Shown here: in pieces, positions 1 to 8,348 of the stretch
How positions within the stretch are numbered: the first letter of the stretch is position 1
How the letters are laid out: every line of letters starts with the position of its first letter
Source: JBEEJZ01 sp046046915
GTDB lineage: Bacteria > Pseudomonadota > Gammaproteobacteria > Burkholderiales > Burkholderiaceae_C
Length of the DNA: 64,000 nucleotides
NCBI GenBank assembly: GCA_046046915.1
Contig: JBJOIT010000010.1
Location: forward strand, 9,071-73,070
Reading direction: 5' to 3'
Position numbers and translations under genes: made by a program
Notes under the pieces: model-generated
Database searches by the model: none
Told to the model about the DNA's origin: nothing
The model's input: the letters and a program-made list of their open reading frames with translations, nothing else

Positions 1-2594
1 ATGTCGCCCAGCACCAGCAGGCGCGGCCCCGGCAGCTCCGCCAGAACATCAATCGCGGCGCGCACCGAGTCGGGATTGGCGTTGTAGGTGTCATCCACCA
101 CGGTGAGCTCCCTACCCGCCAAGGTCAGGCATAAGGCGCGTGAACGCCCTTTGACGGGTTCAAAGGCTTCCAGCCCTGCAGCAGTGGCGGCCAGTGGCAC
201 GTCAGCAGCCAGGGCGCAGGCCGTGGCCGCCAGGGCGTTGCGCACGTTGTGGCGGCCGGCAATGTGGAGCCGGCAGCTCATGGCGCCGGCTGGTGTCTGG
301 GCCTGAACAAGCCAAGCCCCCTGCATCCACTGAGCCTGCCCGGTGACGGCCGCCTCGGCGTCTTCGGCAAAGGTTCGCACAGGGCGATCACCCGCCAGCG
401 CCATCCACACCGGGGCGTAAGCGTCCAAGGCCGGAAACACGGCCGTTCCCGTGGTGGCCAGCGCGCTGATGACGGAGCCGTTTTCGCGGGCGACGGCCTC
501 CACCGTGGCCATGAATTCCAGGTGTTCGCGCTGGGCGTTGTTGACCAGTGCCACGGTGGGCTGGGTCATGGCTGCCAGGTAGGCGATTTCTCCGGGGTGG
601 TTCATGCCCAACTCAATCACGCCCATGCGGTGCGAAGCCCGCAGACGCAAGAGCGTGAGCGGCACACCGATGTCGTTGTTGAGGTTGCCTTGCGTGGCCA
701 GTGCCGCCTCGCCACAGTGGGCGCGCAGGATACTGGCCAGCATTTGGGTCACCGTTGTTTTGCCATTGCTGCCCGTCACAGCGATGAGCGGCAAAGAAAA
801 CTGCGCGCGCCAGGCTTTGGCCAGCTCGCCCAAGGCCAGTCGGGTGTCAGGCACCACCAGGCCGGGCAGACCCGCCTGCCGCAATGCCTCAGCACTGTGG
901 CTGATGGCGGCCACCGCCCCGGCCGCACGGGCCTGTGCCAAAAAGTCGTTGGCGTCAAAACGCTCGCCCTTGAGGGCCACAAACAGGTCACCAGCGCTCA
1001 GGGTGCGGGTGTCGGTGTGCACACGCTGCACCGCCACATCGCCCGCTCCCACCAAACTTGCGCCTGGCAACCAGGCCAGCGCCTGCGCCAGGGTGAACAT
1101 GGGTGCCGTCTGGGCGCGGGCCTGCAGGGCTTGGCGCACCACGGCAACATCAGAAAACGGACGTTTGACCCCGGCGACGTCCTGGTAGTCCTCATGGCCC
1201 TTGCCTGCCACCAGCAACACATCTGCGGGTGCGGCAGTCTGCACCGCATGGGCAATGGCCCGGGCGCGATCGACTTCAGACCCGACTGGGTGACCAGCCA
1301 CACCGCCCAGCACCTGGGCGATGATGGCTTCAGGCAACTCATTGCGGGGGTTGTCACTGGTCACAAGCACCAGGTCTGCCCGCTGCGCCGCCACTGCGCC
1401 CATCAAAGGCCGCTTGCTGGCGTCACGGTCGCCACCGCAGCCAAACACGCACCAGAGCTGACCGCCACGCTGTTGAGCCAGGGGGCGCAGGGCCTGCAGC
1501 GCCTGGTCCAGTGCATCGGGTGTGTGGGCGTAGTCCACCGCCACAAGGGGCATTCCCGCCTCCGCTGCACACTCCATGCGGCCCGGCACGGGCGACAAGC
1601 GGCCGCATACCTCCACTGCGGCGACCAGCGGCACACCCAGCGTGCGCATGGCCGCTAACACACCCAGCAGATTGGAGACGTTGTACTCACCGATCAGGGT
1701 GGTTTGCAACAAGTGGGCTTTGCCCCCTTCTTCCCCTTCCACCACCGTGAACTGCAGGCCACGGGCGGTGTAGCTTAGGCCGGAGGCCTGCAGTCGCGCG
1801 CGCTGGTCGCTCTGCCGGCAAGACACTGTCCAGACATCCAACCCCGAGGCCTCAAGTTCAGTCGCCAGCGCCGCACCCTGGGCATCATCGATGTTGATCA
1901 CGGCGCTGCGCAGGCCAGACCAAGCAAACAGCGCGCGCTTGGCTTGCCAGTAAGCCGCCATGTTGCCGTGGTAATCGAGGTGATCTTGCGTGAAGTTGGT
2001 GAAGATGGCAGTGCGGATGTGCGTGCCTATCAGGCGATGCTCTTGCAAACCGATGGACGAGGCTTCGATGGCGCACGCCTTCACGCCCTCATCCACAAAA
2101 CGCCGGAAGGCCTGCTGCAATTGCACCGGGTCTGGCGTGGTCAGGCCGGTCGGCACCACGGCTTGTAGCCCTTGCGCGCCGGGTGCGGGCGGCTGGCCGA
2201 TACCCAAGGTGCCCACCATGGCGCAGTTTTGCGCCGGCACTTGTGTCAGGTGGCTGAGCGCCTGCGCCACCCACCACGCCGTGGAGGTCTTGCCATTGGT
2301 GCCCGTTACCGCCAGCACATCCAGCTCAAGGGAGGCATCGCCATAAAACGCTGCCGCAAGGGCACCGGTGGCTGCCTTGAGTTGGGGATAAGTCGCCACA
2401 CTCTGGCCGCTCAAGTCGAACGCGGCCACGCCTTCTTGCTCGACCAGGCAAGCCACCGCACCATCGGTCGCAGCCCCGGGCCAGGCAATGAAGCCATCGC
2501 CAGGCTGCACCTGACGGCTGTCGATGCGCAGCTCACCGCGCACCCGCTCTTGCAACCAATGAAGCGCTTGCGGCAAGGAGGTCAAGGCTTGCAT
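1..2594 (-). CDS. murEF: Bifunctional MurE-MurF peptidoglycan precursor ligase (3' end outside window)
   Basis: One frame stays open on the minus strand from the ATG at 2594 to the window edge (864 codons seen). Residues 1-498 are MurE, which adds meso-diaminopimelate to UDP-MurNAc-L-Ala-D-Glu: ATP loop GTNGKT at 98-103 and the DNPR motif of mDAP-specific enzymes near 405-410. MurF, which adds D-Ala-D-Ala, follows from about residue 499 (an in-frame ATG at 1100 marks its old start), with its own loop GSNGKT at 608-613 and a YNANP motif near the window edge. I found no stop or frameshift between the halves, so this is a true fusion; MurE-MurF fusions are known in Burkholderiales. About 90 C-terminal residues should lie outside. 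The start overlaps the ftsI stop by one base (TGATG), so the two are translationally coupled. Confidence 0.93.
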   Translation of the reverse strand, partial: MQALTSLPQALHWLQERVRGELRIDSRQVQPGDGFIAWPGAATDGAVACLVEQEGVAAFDLSGQSVATYPQLKAATGALAAAFYGDASLELDVLAVTGTNGKTSTAWWVAQALSHLTQVPAQNCAMVGTLGIGQPPAPGAQGLQAVVPTGLTTPDPVQLQQAFRRFVDEGVKACAIEASSIGLQEHRLIGTHIRTAIFTNFTQDHLDYHGNMAAYWQAKRALFAWSGLRSAVINIDDAQGAALATELEASGLDVWTVSCRQSDQRARLQASGLSYTARGLQFTVVEGEEGGKAHLLQTTLIGEYNVSNLLGVLAAMRTLGVPLVAAVEVCGRLSPVPGRMECAAEAGMPLVAVDYAHTPDALDQALQALRPLAQQRGGQLWCVFGCGGDRDASKRPLMGAVAAQRADLVLVTSDNPRNELPEAIIAQVLGGVAGHPVGSEVDRARAIAHAVQTAAPADVLLVAGKGHEDYQDVAGVKRPFSDVAVVRQALQARAQTAPMFTLAQALAWLPGASLVGAGDVAVQRVHTDTRTLSAGDLFVALKGERFDANDFLAQARAAGAVAAISHSAEALRQAGLPGLVVPDTRLALGELAKAWRAQFSLPLIAVTGSNGKTTVTQMLASILRAHCGEAALATQGNLNNDIGVPLTLLRLRASHRMGVIELGMNHPGEIAYLAAMTQPTVALVNNAQREHLEFMATVEAVARENGSVISALATTGTAVFPALDAYAPVWMALAGDRPVRTFAEDAEAAVTGQAQWMQGAWLVQAQTPAGAMSCRLHIAGRHNVRNALAATACALAADVPLAATAAGLEAFEPVKGRSRALCLTLAGRELTVVDDTYNANPDSVRAAIDVLAELPGPRLLVLGD

Positions 2595-4336
2595 CAGAAG
2601 CTCTCCTCCACCGTCTCGGCCACGATGTGTGGTTTGACCGACAAATCAGGCGACACGCCCATCATGCGCAAGCTTTGCTGCACCACTTCGCTGAAAACCG
2701 GCGCCGCCACGGCGCCACCGTAGTACTGGCCAGCGCTGGGCTCGTCAATCATGACAGCCACGATGAGACGGGGCTTGTCGATGGGCGCCATGCCCACAAA
2801 CCAGCCGCGGTACTTGCGGTTGCCAGCCGAGCCGTAGCCCTTCCCAACCTGCTTGATGGCGGTGCCCGACTTGCCACCCACCGAGTAGCCTATGGTCTGG
2901 GCCTTTTGACCGGTGCCGCCAGGACCTGCCGCCATTTGCAGCATCTTGCGCATCTGATCAGCCGTCCGGGTGGAGAACACCTTCAAACCAACAGCGGGCT
3001 CACTGGTTTTGAGCATGGTGGCCGGAATGATCTCGCCACCATGGGCAAAGACCGTGTAAGAGCGCGCGATTTGAAACAGCGACGCCGACATGCCGTAGCC
3101 ATATGACATGGTGGCCTGCTCGATGGGACGCCAGGTTTTATAGGGACGCAAACGCCCCGACACCGCCCCGGGAAAGCTGATCTGCGGCTTTTGCCCAAAG
3201 CCAGCCTGCGAGTACGCCTCCCACATTTCTTTCGCCGGAATTTGCATGGCGATCTTGGTGGTGCCGATGTTGCTCGACTTCTGGATGACACCCTCGACGG
3301 TCAGCAAACCATTGGGGTGGGAATCCGTGATGACAGCGCCATGGAAAGCCATGCGCCCAGGCGAGGTGTCGATCATGGTTTGTGGCGTGACCCGGCCGGT
3401 CTCAAGACCCAGGCCCACAGCAAACGGCTTCATCACCGAGCCTGGCTCAAAGGTGTCGGTGAGGGCGCGGTTGCGCAGCTGCTCGCCGCTCAGGTTACGA
3501 CGCTTGTCTGGCACATAGCTGGGGTAGTTGGCCAGGGCCAGCACCTCGCCCGTGATGGCATCGAGCACCACCACGCTGCCAGCCTTGGCCTTGTGCTCGT
3601 GCACCGCGTCACGCAGCTTCTGGTACGCAAAAAACTGCACCTTGCTATCAATGCTGAGCTGCAGGTCCTGACCGTCGACCGACTCGATGGTTTCACCCAG
3701 ATCTTCGGCAATGCGATGCTTGCCGTCCTTGATGACGCGCCGGGAGCCGGGCTGCCCCTTGAGGGCATCGTTGAAAAACAGCTCCACGCCCTCTTGCCCA
3801 ACGTCCTCGTTGTTGTTGAAGCCCACAACGTGCGCCACCGCTTCGCCTTCAGGGTACTGGCGCTTGTAGTCACGGTTCTGGTGTATGCCCTTGATGTTGA
3901 GTGCAACGATACGTTGCCAAACGTCGGCATCGACCTTGCGCTTGAGTGAGGTGAAGTTTTTGCTGCCAGATTCCAGGCGCTTCATCAGGTCGACAAGCGG
4001 CATCTCCAGCAAGGCAGCCACCTTCTTGAGCTGGGCCTCATCACGGTCCAAGGCCTCAGGGTCTGCCCAGACCTCGAAAGCCGGCACGCTGGATGCAAGG
4101 ATCAGACCATTGCGGTCCAGAATGCGCCCGCGGTTGGCCGGCAGCTCCAGCGTACGGACAAATCGCACTTCGCCCTGGCGCTGAAAGAAGTCGTTCGCCA
4201 CCACCTGAATATAGGCCGCCCTCGCGGCCAGCCCGACAAAGGCCAAGGCAATGGCCGCCACCACAAACTTGCTGCGCCAGACCGGCGTGCGGCTGGCCAG
4301 CAAGGGGCTGGAGGTGTAGCGCACGCTGCGGCTCAC
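2594..4336 (-). CDS. ftsI: Penicillin-binding protein 3, septal transpeptidase FtsI
   Basis: Class B PBP that cross-links septal peptidoglycan during division, working with FtsW and FtsL in the inner membrane. The 580-residue protein has a short cytoplasmic N-terminus, one membrane anchor at about 24-44, a PBP dimer domain at about 65-210 and a transpeptidase domain. All three active-site motifs are present: SVMK at 300-303 (acylated Ser300), SSN at 354-356 and KSGT at 489-492. The start is GTG and overlaps the ftsL stop by 4 bases (GTGA). The length is normal for the family. It lies in the usual dcw order between ftsL and murE. Confidence 0.96.
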   Translation of the reverse strand: MSRSVRYTSSPLLASRTPVWRSKFVVAAIALAFVGLAARAAYIQVVANDFFQRQGEVRFVRTLELPANRGRILDRNGLILASSVPAFEVWADPEALDRDEAQLKKVAALLEMPLVDLMKRLESGSKNFTSLKRKVDADVWQRIVALNIKGIHQNRDYKRQYPEGEAVAHVVGFNNNEDVGQEGVELFFNDALKGQPGSRRVIKDGKHRIAEDLGETIESVDGQDLQLSIDSKVQFFAYQKLRDAVHEHKAKAGSVVVLDAITGEVLALANYPSYVPDKRRNLSGEQLRNRALTDTFEPGSVMKPFAVGLGLETGRVTPQTMIDTSPGRMAFHGAVITDSHPNGLLTVEGVIQKSSNIGTTKIAMQIPAKEMWEAYSQAGFGQKPQISFPGAVSGRLRPYKTWRPIEQATMSYGYGMSASLFQIARSYTVFAHGGEIIPATMLKTSEPAVGLKVFSTRTADQMRKMLQMAAGPGGTGQKAQTIGYSVGGKSGTAIKQVGKGYGSAGNRKYRGWFVGMAPIDKPRLIVAVMIDEPSAGQYYGGAVAAPVFSEVVQQSLRMMGVSPDLSVKPHIVAETVEESF

Positions 4337-4647
4337 GGCGCCACCTTTCGTGGCTCGGCTGCCGTCGCAGCTGCCGCAGGTGACACACCCGCATAGCTCA
4401 CGTAATGCGTGATGGCCGGCGTGGTGGTGCGCATCTGCAGCTGCTCCTTTGCCAATTTTTCGACCCGCAGCGGCGTGGCCTGTGCGCGTTTTTCAACCTC
4501 CAGGCGCTCCTTCTCCTGCGCCAGCTGGTAGGCCTTGGCCCGGGCGCGATCCACCTCGAACACCAGCCGGCGCGAGTCGTACTGAACGCCCACCAAGTAA
4601 AGCGCGGTACCCAAAACCGCCAGCAGCAGCACCAGGTTCAACCTCAT
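4333..4647 (-). CDS. ftsL: Cell division protein FtsL
   Basis: Small bitopic membrane protein of the FtsQLB divisome complex. The 104-residue product opens with a hydrophobic segment at about 3-20, followed by a periplasmic helix rich in Glu, Lys, Arg and Gln (about 30-70) that fits the FtsL coiled coil, then an Ala-rich tail. Sequence conservation is low in this family, so the call rests mainly on size, topology and position between rsmH and ftsI. It overlaps rsmH upstream by 4 bases (ATGA) and ftsI downstream by 4 bases. Confidence 0.9.
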   Translation of the reverse strand: MRLNLVLLLAVLGTALYLVGVQYDSRRLVFEVDRARAKAYQLAQEKERLEVEKRAQATPLRVEKLAKEQLQMRTTTPAITHYVSYAGVSPAAAATAAEPRKVAP

Positions 4648-5579
4648 GCGGCAGTCCTCTGCGCCACGCGCATGATGGCGCTGCGCGAACGCGGGTTGGC
4701 TGCGACCTCAGCAGCACTGGGCTTGATCCGGTCCAGGGCCTTCAGCTTCATGACCTTGGGCTGGGCAAATGGCGCGCGGCGGTCAAACACCTCACGCGAA
4801 TGCGTGGCAATGAACTGCTTGACGATGCGGTCTTCCAGCGAGTGAAAGCTGATCACCACCAGACGCCCTCCCGGCTGCAGCACATGCAAGCTGGCCTCTA
4901 GGGCTTGTTGCAGCTCCTCAAGCTCAGCGTTGATGAAAATCCGAAAAGCCTGAAATGTGCGCGTTGCAGGGTTCTGGCCCGGCTCGCGGGTTTTGACCGT
5001 GTCAGCCACGAGCTGGGCCAGCTCGGCGGTGGTTGAAATTGGGCCCCTTGCCTGTCGGCGAGCAACAATCGCCTTTGCAATGGCGCCAGCAAACCGTTCT
5101 TCGCCGTAGTCACGTATCACCTCCGCAATTGAATTCACATCCGCATCTACCAGCCACTGGGCAACGCTCTCGCCACGCGTGGTGTCCATGCGCATATCCA
5201 GAGGGCCGTCGCCCCGAAAACTGAAGCCACGCGCCGGGTTGTCGATCTGCGGCGAGCTGATACCCAGATCCATCAGGACACCGGCGGCACTGGCAGCCGG
5301 CAGCTCACCCAGATGGCGAAAGCCCTCATGCCGAATCGCGAAACGCGCATCCTGCAGGGTGCCAGCTTCGGCAATGGCTTCCAGGTCCTTGTCGAAAGCC
5401 GTCAGACGCCCCCGAGGGGACAAGCGCGACAGGATCAGCCGTGAATGCCCACCACGCCCAAACGTGGCGTCCACGTAGGCACCATCCAGCGCCTCTCCTG
5501 CGGCATCATCCGGATTGCTGAGAAGCGCATCCACCGCTTCATTCAACAGGACGGTGGTGTGCTTCCATTCAGTCTGCAC
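4644..5579 (-). CDS. rsmH: 16S rRNA (cytosine(1402)-N(4))-methyltransferase RsmH
   Basis: SAM-dependent enzyme (formerly MraW) that N4-methylates C1402 in the 16S rRNA decoding centre. The 311-residue protein shows the family opening HTTVLLNEAV, the SAM loop DATFGRGGHS near 38-47, the MDLGISSPQID segment, and the C-terminal signature ISFHSLEDRIVK. Translation starts at GTG, preceded by AGGGGA at a good distance. It lies 8 bases after the mraZ stop and overlaps ftsL by 4 bases, the standard dcw arrangement. The length matches the family. Confidence 0.96.
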   Translation of the reverse strand: MQTEWKHTTVLLNEAVDALLSNPDDAAGEALDGAYVDATFGRGGHSRLILSRLSPRGRLTAFDKDLEAIAEAGTLQDARFAIRHEGFRHLGELPAASAAGVLMDLGISSPQIDNPARGFSFRGDGPLDMRMDTTRGESVAQWLVDADVNSIAEVIRDYGEERFAGAIAKAIVARRQARGPISTTAELAQLVADTVKTREPGQNPATRTFQAFRIFINAELEELQQALEASLHVLQPGGRLVVISFHSLEDRIVKQFIATHSREVFDRRAPFAQPKVMKLKALDRIKPSAAEVAANPRSRSAIMRVAQRTAA

Positions 5580-5587
5580 GTCGTCCC

Positions 5588-6016
5588 CTAGAAGGAAAAG
5601 TCTTTGAAGGCCTCGGGCATTTCACCCTGCATGGCCTGGGCCTCTTGTGCCTCGTAAGTTGCCTTGTCCCACAACTCAAAGTGATTGCCCATGCCCAGCA
5701 AGATGGTGTCTTTACTGATTCCTGCGGCGGCGCGCAGCTCTGGCGAGACCAGCACACGACCAGTGGCATCCATATCCACGTCCATGGCATTGCCCAAAAA
5801 GATCCGCTTCCACCATTGGGCCGACATGGGCAGCTCGGCAATGCGCTCGCGGAACTTTTCCCATTCGGGGCGGGGAAACATCATCAGACAGCCATGAGGA
5901 TGGCGTGTGAGTGTCAGTTGACTGGATGCAGTCGCCGCCAGGACGTCACGATGCCGGGTCGGCACTGACAGCCGGCCCTTGCCATCCAGACTTAACGACG
6001 ACGCCCCTTGGAACAC
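5588..6016 (-). CDS. mraZ: Division/cell wall cluster transcriptional regulator MraZ
   Basis: First gene of the dcw cluster. MraZ is a double SpoVT/AbrB-fold DNA-binding protein that represses its own operon in E. coli. The 142-residue product has the two expected repeats: N-terminal SLDGKGRLSVPTRHR (residues 8-22) and C-terminal MDATGRVLVSPELR (near 85-98). The start is GTG at 6016 with an AAGGTGG ribosome site 6-7 bases upstream. A row of 10-bp-spaced TGGGN-like repeats lies 57-81 bases upstream and is the likely MraZ binding site. Confidence 0.95.
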   Translation of the reverse strand: MFQGASSLSLDGKGRLSVPTRHRDVLAATASSQLTLTRHPHGCLMMFPRPEWEKFRERIAELPMSAQWWKRIFLGNAMDVDMDATGRVLVSPELRAAAGISKDTILLGMGNHFELWDKATYEAQEAQAMQGEMPEAFKDFSF

Positions 6017-6388
6017 TACTACCCACCTTTGATTTGACTGAGTGGCTCAAACGGGTTCGCAAACACACGAATTCCCACTTAATTGCACTTTTTTCCACTG
6101 TATCAGCAAATCTAGAGGCGAGGACCAGGGTTACAACATTTTTTTCAATGAAATCAAGGACTTAGGCGCCTAATTGAATCAATTCTTACACCAAAAACCG
6201 TTCTAAATGAAGCACTTAGAGTTCGTTATGAATGTGATGCTTGAGATTTCTCATGCTCGCGAGCACGACACGCGCAAGGGCACCGCCAGCGTCAACGAGC
6301 ATGGGAACGGCGCACTGGGCTTTGCGCCCATGACACCAAAACTCTCAGGAAAAGTGCCCAAGGTCGCAAGGACCCTGGATGACCAGGC
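6017..6388. other. Non-coding interval between hslU 3' end and mraZ promoter
   Basis: These 372 bases separate hslU from mraZ, both read leftward. The left part (to about 6100) is the mraZ leader with its ribosome site and operator repeats. The rest is A+T-richer than its surroundings and holds a 12-bp perfect palindrome TGCTCGCGAGCA at 6254-6265 and a small CCTGG-TCAT-CCAGG hairpin just after the hslU stop without a T-run. I see no convincing gene; a 64-codon plus-strand frame at 6207-6401 has no ribosome site and runs into hslU. Confidence 0.6.
6073..6097 (-). promoter_or_regulatory. Putative MraZ operator (three direct repeats, 10-bp period)
   Basis: On the minus strand three pentamers, TGGAA, TGCAA and TGGGA, follow each other with exactly 5 bases between them (plus-strand positions 6093-6097, 6083-6087, 6073-6077). 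E. coli MraZ binds TGGGN repeats with the same 5-base spacers ahead of its own gene. The middle copy is degenerate. Position (57-81 bases before the mraZ GTG) and spacing support the call; binding is inferred. Confidence 0.6.
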
Positions 6389-7723
6389 CTACAGGATGTA
6401 GCGCGAGAGGTCTTCGTTCTGGCTCAGCTCCACCAGACGGGCATCGACGTATGAAGCATCGATGGTGATGGTCTGACCACTCAGATTGGCGGCGTCAAAA
6501 CTGACTTCATCCAGCAGCCGCTCCATCACAGTCGACAAACGGCGCGCACCTATATTTTCGGTGCGCTCATTCACCTCAAAGGCGATGCAGGCCAGACGGT
6601 GGATGCCCTCGGGCGTGAACGTCAGCGTCACCTGCTCGGTGGCCAGCAGCGCCTGGTACTGCTTGACCAGAGATGCATGCGTCTGCGTAAGGATGGCCTC
6701 AAAGTCCTGAACCGACAAGGACTGCAATTCGACCCGAATCGGAAACCGCCCCTGGAGCTCAGGAATCAGGTCGCTGGGTTTGCTGAGGTGAAAGGCCCCG
6801 GACGCGATGAACAGGATGTGATCTGTTTTGACCGTGCCGTATTTGGTAGACACCGTGGTGCCTTCTACCAGTGGCAGCAGATCACGCTGCACGCCCTGGC
6901 GAGACACCTCGGCACCACTACCCTCACTGCGCGAGGTCACCTTGTCGATTTCGTCGATGAACACAATGCCGTTTTGCTCCAGCATGTGCACGGCTTGGGT
7001 CTTGATGTCGTCCTCCACCACCAGTTTGGCCGCTTCCTCGTCCAAAAGTAGTTTGTGCGCTTCACTGATCTTGAGTTTGCGCGTGTGCTTTTTCTGCTGC
7101 CCCATCTGACCAAACATGCCACGCAGCTGCTCGGTCATCTCTTCCATCCCAGCGGGCCCCATGATTTCAAGCTGGGGAGCAGGTTGAGACACATCGATTT
7201 CGATCTCGCGATCCGCCAACTGGCCCTCGCGCAGCTTCTTGCGAAACACTTGGCGCGCAGCGCTGTCGGCCGTCTCAGTGACCTGGCCAAACGTGCTGTC
7301 ACCCCGCGGTGGCGGAATCAAAATATCCAGAATACGGTTTTCCGCAGCGTCCTCGGCCCTGGCGCGCACCTGGAGCTTGGCAGCCTCGCGGGTTTGCTTG
7401 ACCGCTATGTCCGCCAAGTCACGAATGATGGCATCCACATCCTTGCCCACATAGCCCACCTCGGTGAACTTGGTGGCTTCGACCTTGATGAAGGGCGCAT
7501 CGGCCAAACGGGCCAGACGGCGTGCAATTTCGGTCTTCCCCACGCCCGTGGGGCCGATCATCAAAATATTCTTGGGCGTGATCTCAGGGCGCAGGGCGGC
7601 ATCCACCTGCTGACGACGCCAGCGGTTGCGCAAGGCAATCGCTACGGCACGCTTGGCCAGGTTCTGGCCGACGATGTGTTTATCCAGTTCGGCCACGATG
7701 GCCTGGGGTGTCAGGGCAGACAT
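6389..7723 (-). CDS. hslU: ATP-dependent protease ATPase subunit HslU
   Basis: AAA+ unfoldase of the HslUV (ClpYQ) protease, which threads substrates into the HslV chamber. The 444-residue protein has the Walker A loop GPTGVGKT at 57-64, the pore motif GYVGKD near 90, an intermediate domain with an acidic/glutamine-rich middle, Walker B VFIDEIDK near 250 and the C-terminal tail ending LSRYIL that docks into HslV. An AGGA ribosome site precedes the ATG. It follows hslV by 42 bases in one operon, the conserved order. Confidence 0.97.
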   Translation of the reverse strand: MSALTPQAIVAELDKHIVGQNLAKRAVAIALRNRWRRQQVDAALRPEITPKNILMIGPTGVGKTEIARRLARLADAPFIKVEATKFTEVGYVGKDVDAIIRDLADIAVKQTREAAKLQVRARAEDAAENRILDILIPPPRGDSTFGQVTETADSAARQVFRKKLREGQLADREIEIDVSQPAPQLEIMGPAGMEEMTEQLRGMFGQMGQQKKHTRKLKISEAHKLLLDEEAAKLVVEDDIKTQAVHMLEQNGIVFIDEIDKVTSRSEGSGAEVSRQGVQRDLLPLVEGTTVSTKYGTVKTDHILFIASGAFHLSKPSDLIPELQGRFPIRVELQSLSVQDFEAILTQTHASLVKQYQALLATEQVTLTFTPEGIHRLACIAFEVNERTENIGARRLSTVMERLLDEVSFDAANLSGQTITIDASYVDARLVELSQNEDLSRYIL

Positions 7724-7765
7724 GCAGATTCCTAAAACGTCACCAACTCAGCCGCTCAGCGGCAC

Positions 7766-8329
7766 TCAAGAGGCCAGATCGGGGCCCAGGGTTTCGATGG
7801 TGTGGTTCATGTTGGTATAGATGCAGAGCTCGCCGGCAATCTCTAGCGACTTTTTGACGATGTCACGCGCAGACAACTCCGAGTGATTCAGCAGCGCCAC
7901 GGCCGCCGCCTGGGCATACGCGCCCCCGGAGCCGATGGTGACGATGCCATTTTCAGGCTCCAGCACGTCGCCATTGCCGGTAATGATGAGCGAGGCACTC
8001 AGGTCGGCCACGGCCAGCATGGCCTCTAGCCGGCGCAGCACACGGTCGGTACGCCAGTCTTTGGTCAGCTCGATCGCAGCCCGCACCAAGTGCCCTTGAT
8101 GCTTTTCCAGTTTGGCTTCGAAACGTTCAAACAAAGTGAAAGCGTCTGCGGTGGCGCCGGCAAAACCCGCCAGTACCTTGCCATGGTAGAGCTTGCGAAC
8201 CTTGCGGGCTGTGCCCTTGACCACGATGTTGCCCAGCGTGACCTGCCCGTCGCCACCAATGGCAACCTGCATGCCCTGCGGGGTCGCCCGGCGCACGCTG
8301 ATGATGGTGGTTCCGTGAAATTGTTCCAT
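7766..8329 (-). CDS. hslV: ATP-dependent protease proteolytic subunit HslV
   Basis: N-terminal-nucleophile threonine protease (proteasome beta fold), stacked as a double hexamer and capped by HslU. I chose the ATG at 8329, which gives MEQFHGTTIISVRR: the catalytic threonine is Thr7, exposed by removing a six-residue propeptide as usual in betaproteobacterial HslV. The frame extends to a TTG at 8368, but that would put 19 residues before the nucleophile and overlap the previous gene. Further family features are GGDGQVT, the GFAGATADAFTLFERFE helix and GSGGAYAQAAA. The product is 187 residues. No clear ribosome site is seen at 8329. Confidence 0.93.
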   Translation of the reverse strand: MEQFHGTTIISVRRATPQGMQVAIGGDGQVTLGNIVVKGTARKVRKLYHGKVLAGFAGATADAFTLFERFEAKLEKHQGHLVRAAIELTKDWRTDRVLRRLEAMLAVADLSASLIITGNGDVLEPENGIVTIGSGGAYAQAAAVALLNHSELSARDIVKKSLEIAGELCIYTNMNHTIETLGPDLAS

Positions 8330-8348
8330 AGCGTCAAAAAGTGTGGTC

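Noticed and set aside
249..1658. Open plus-strand frame of 469 codons opposite murEF
   Set aside because: It is rich in His, Gln, Arg and Gly with no recognisable domain and mirrors the third-codon G+C bias of murEF on the other strand, which has clear motifs.
6207..6401. 64-codon plus-strand frame in the hslU-mraZ gap
   Set aside because: No ribosome site, no recognisable family, and it runs into the hslU 3' end.
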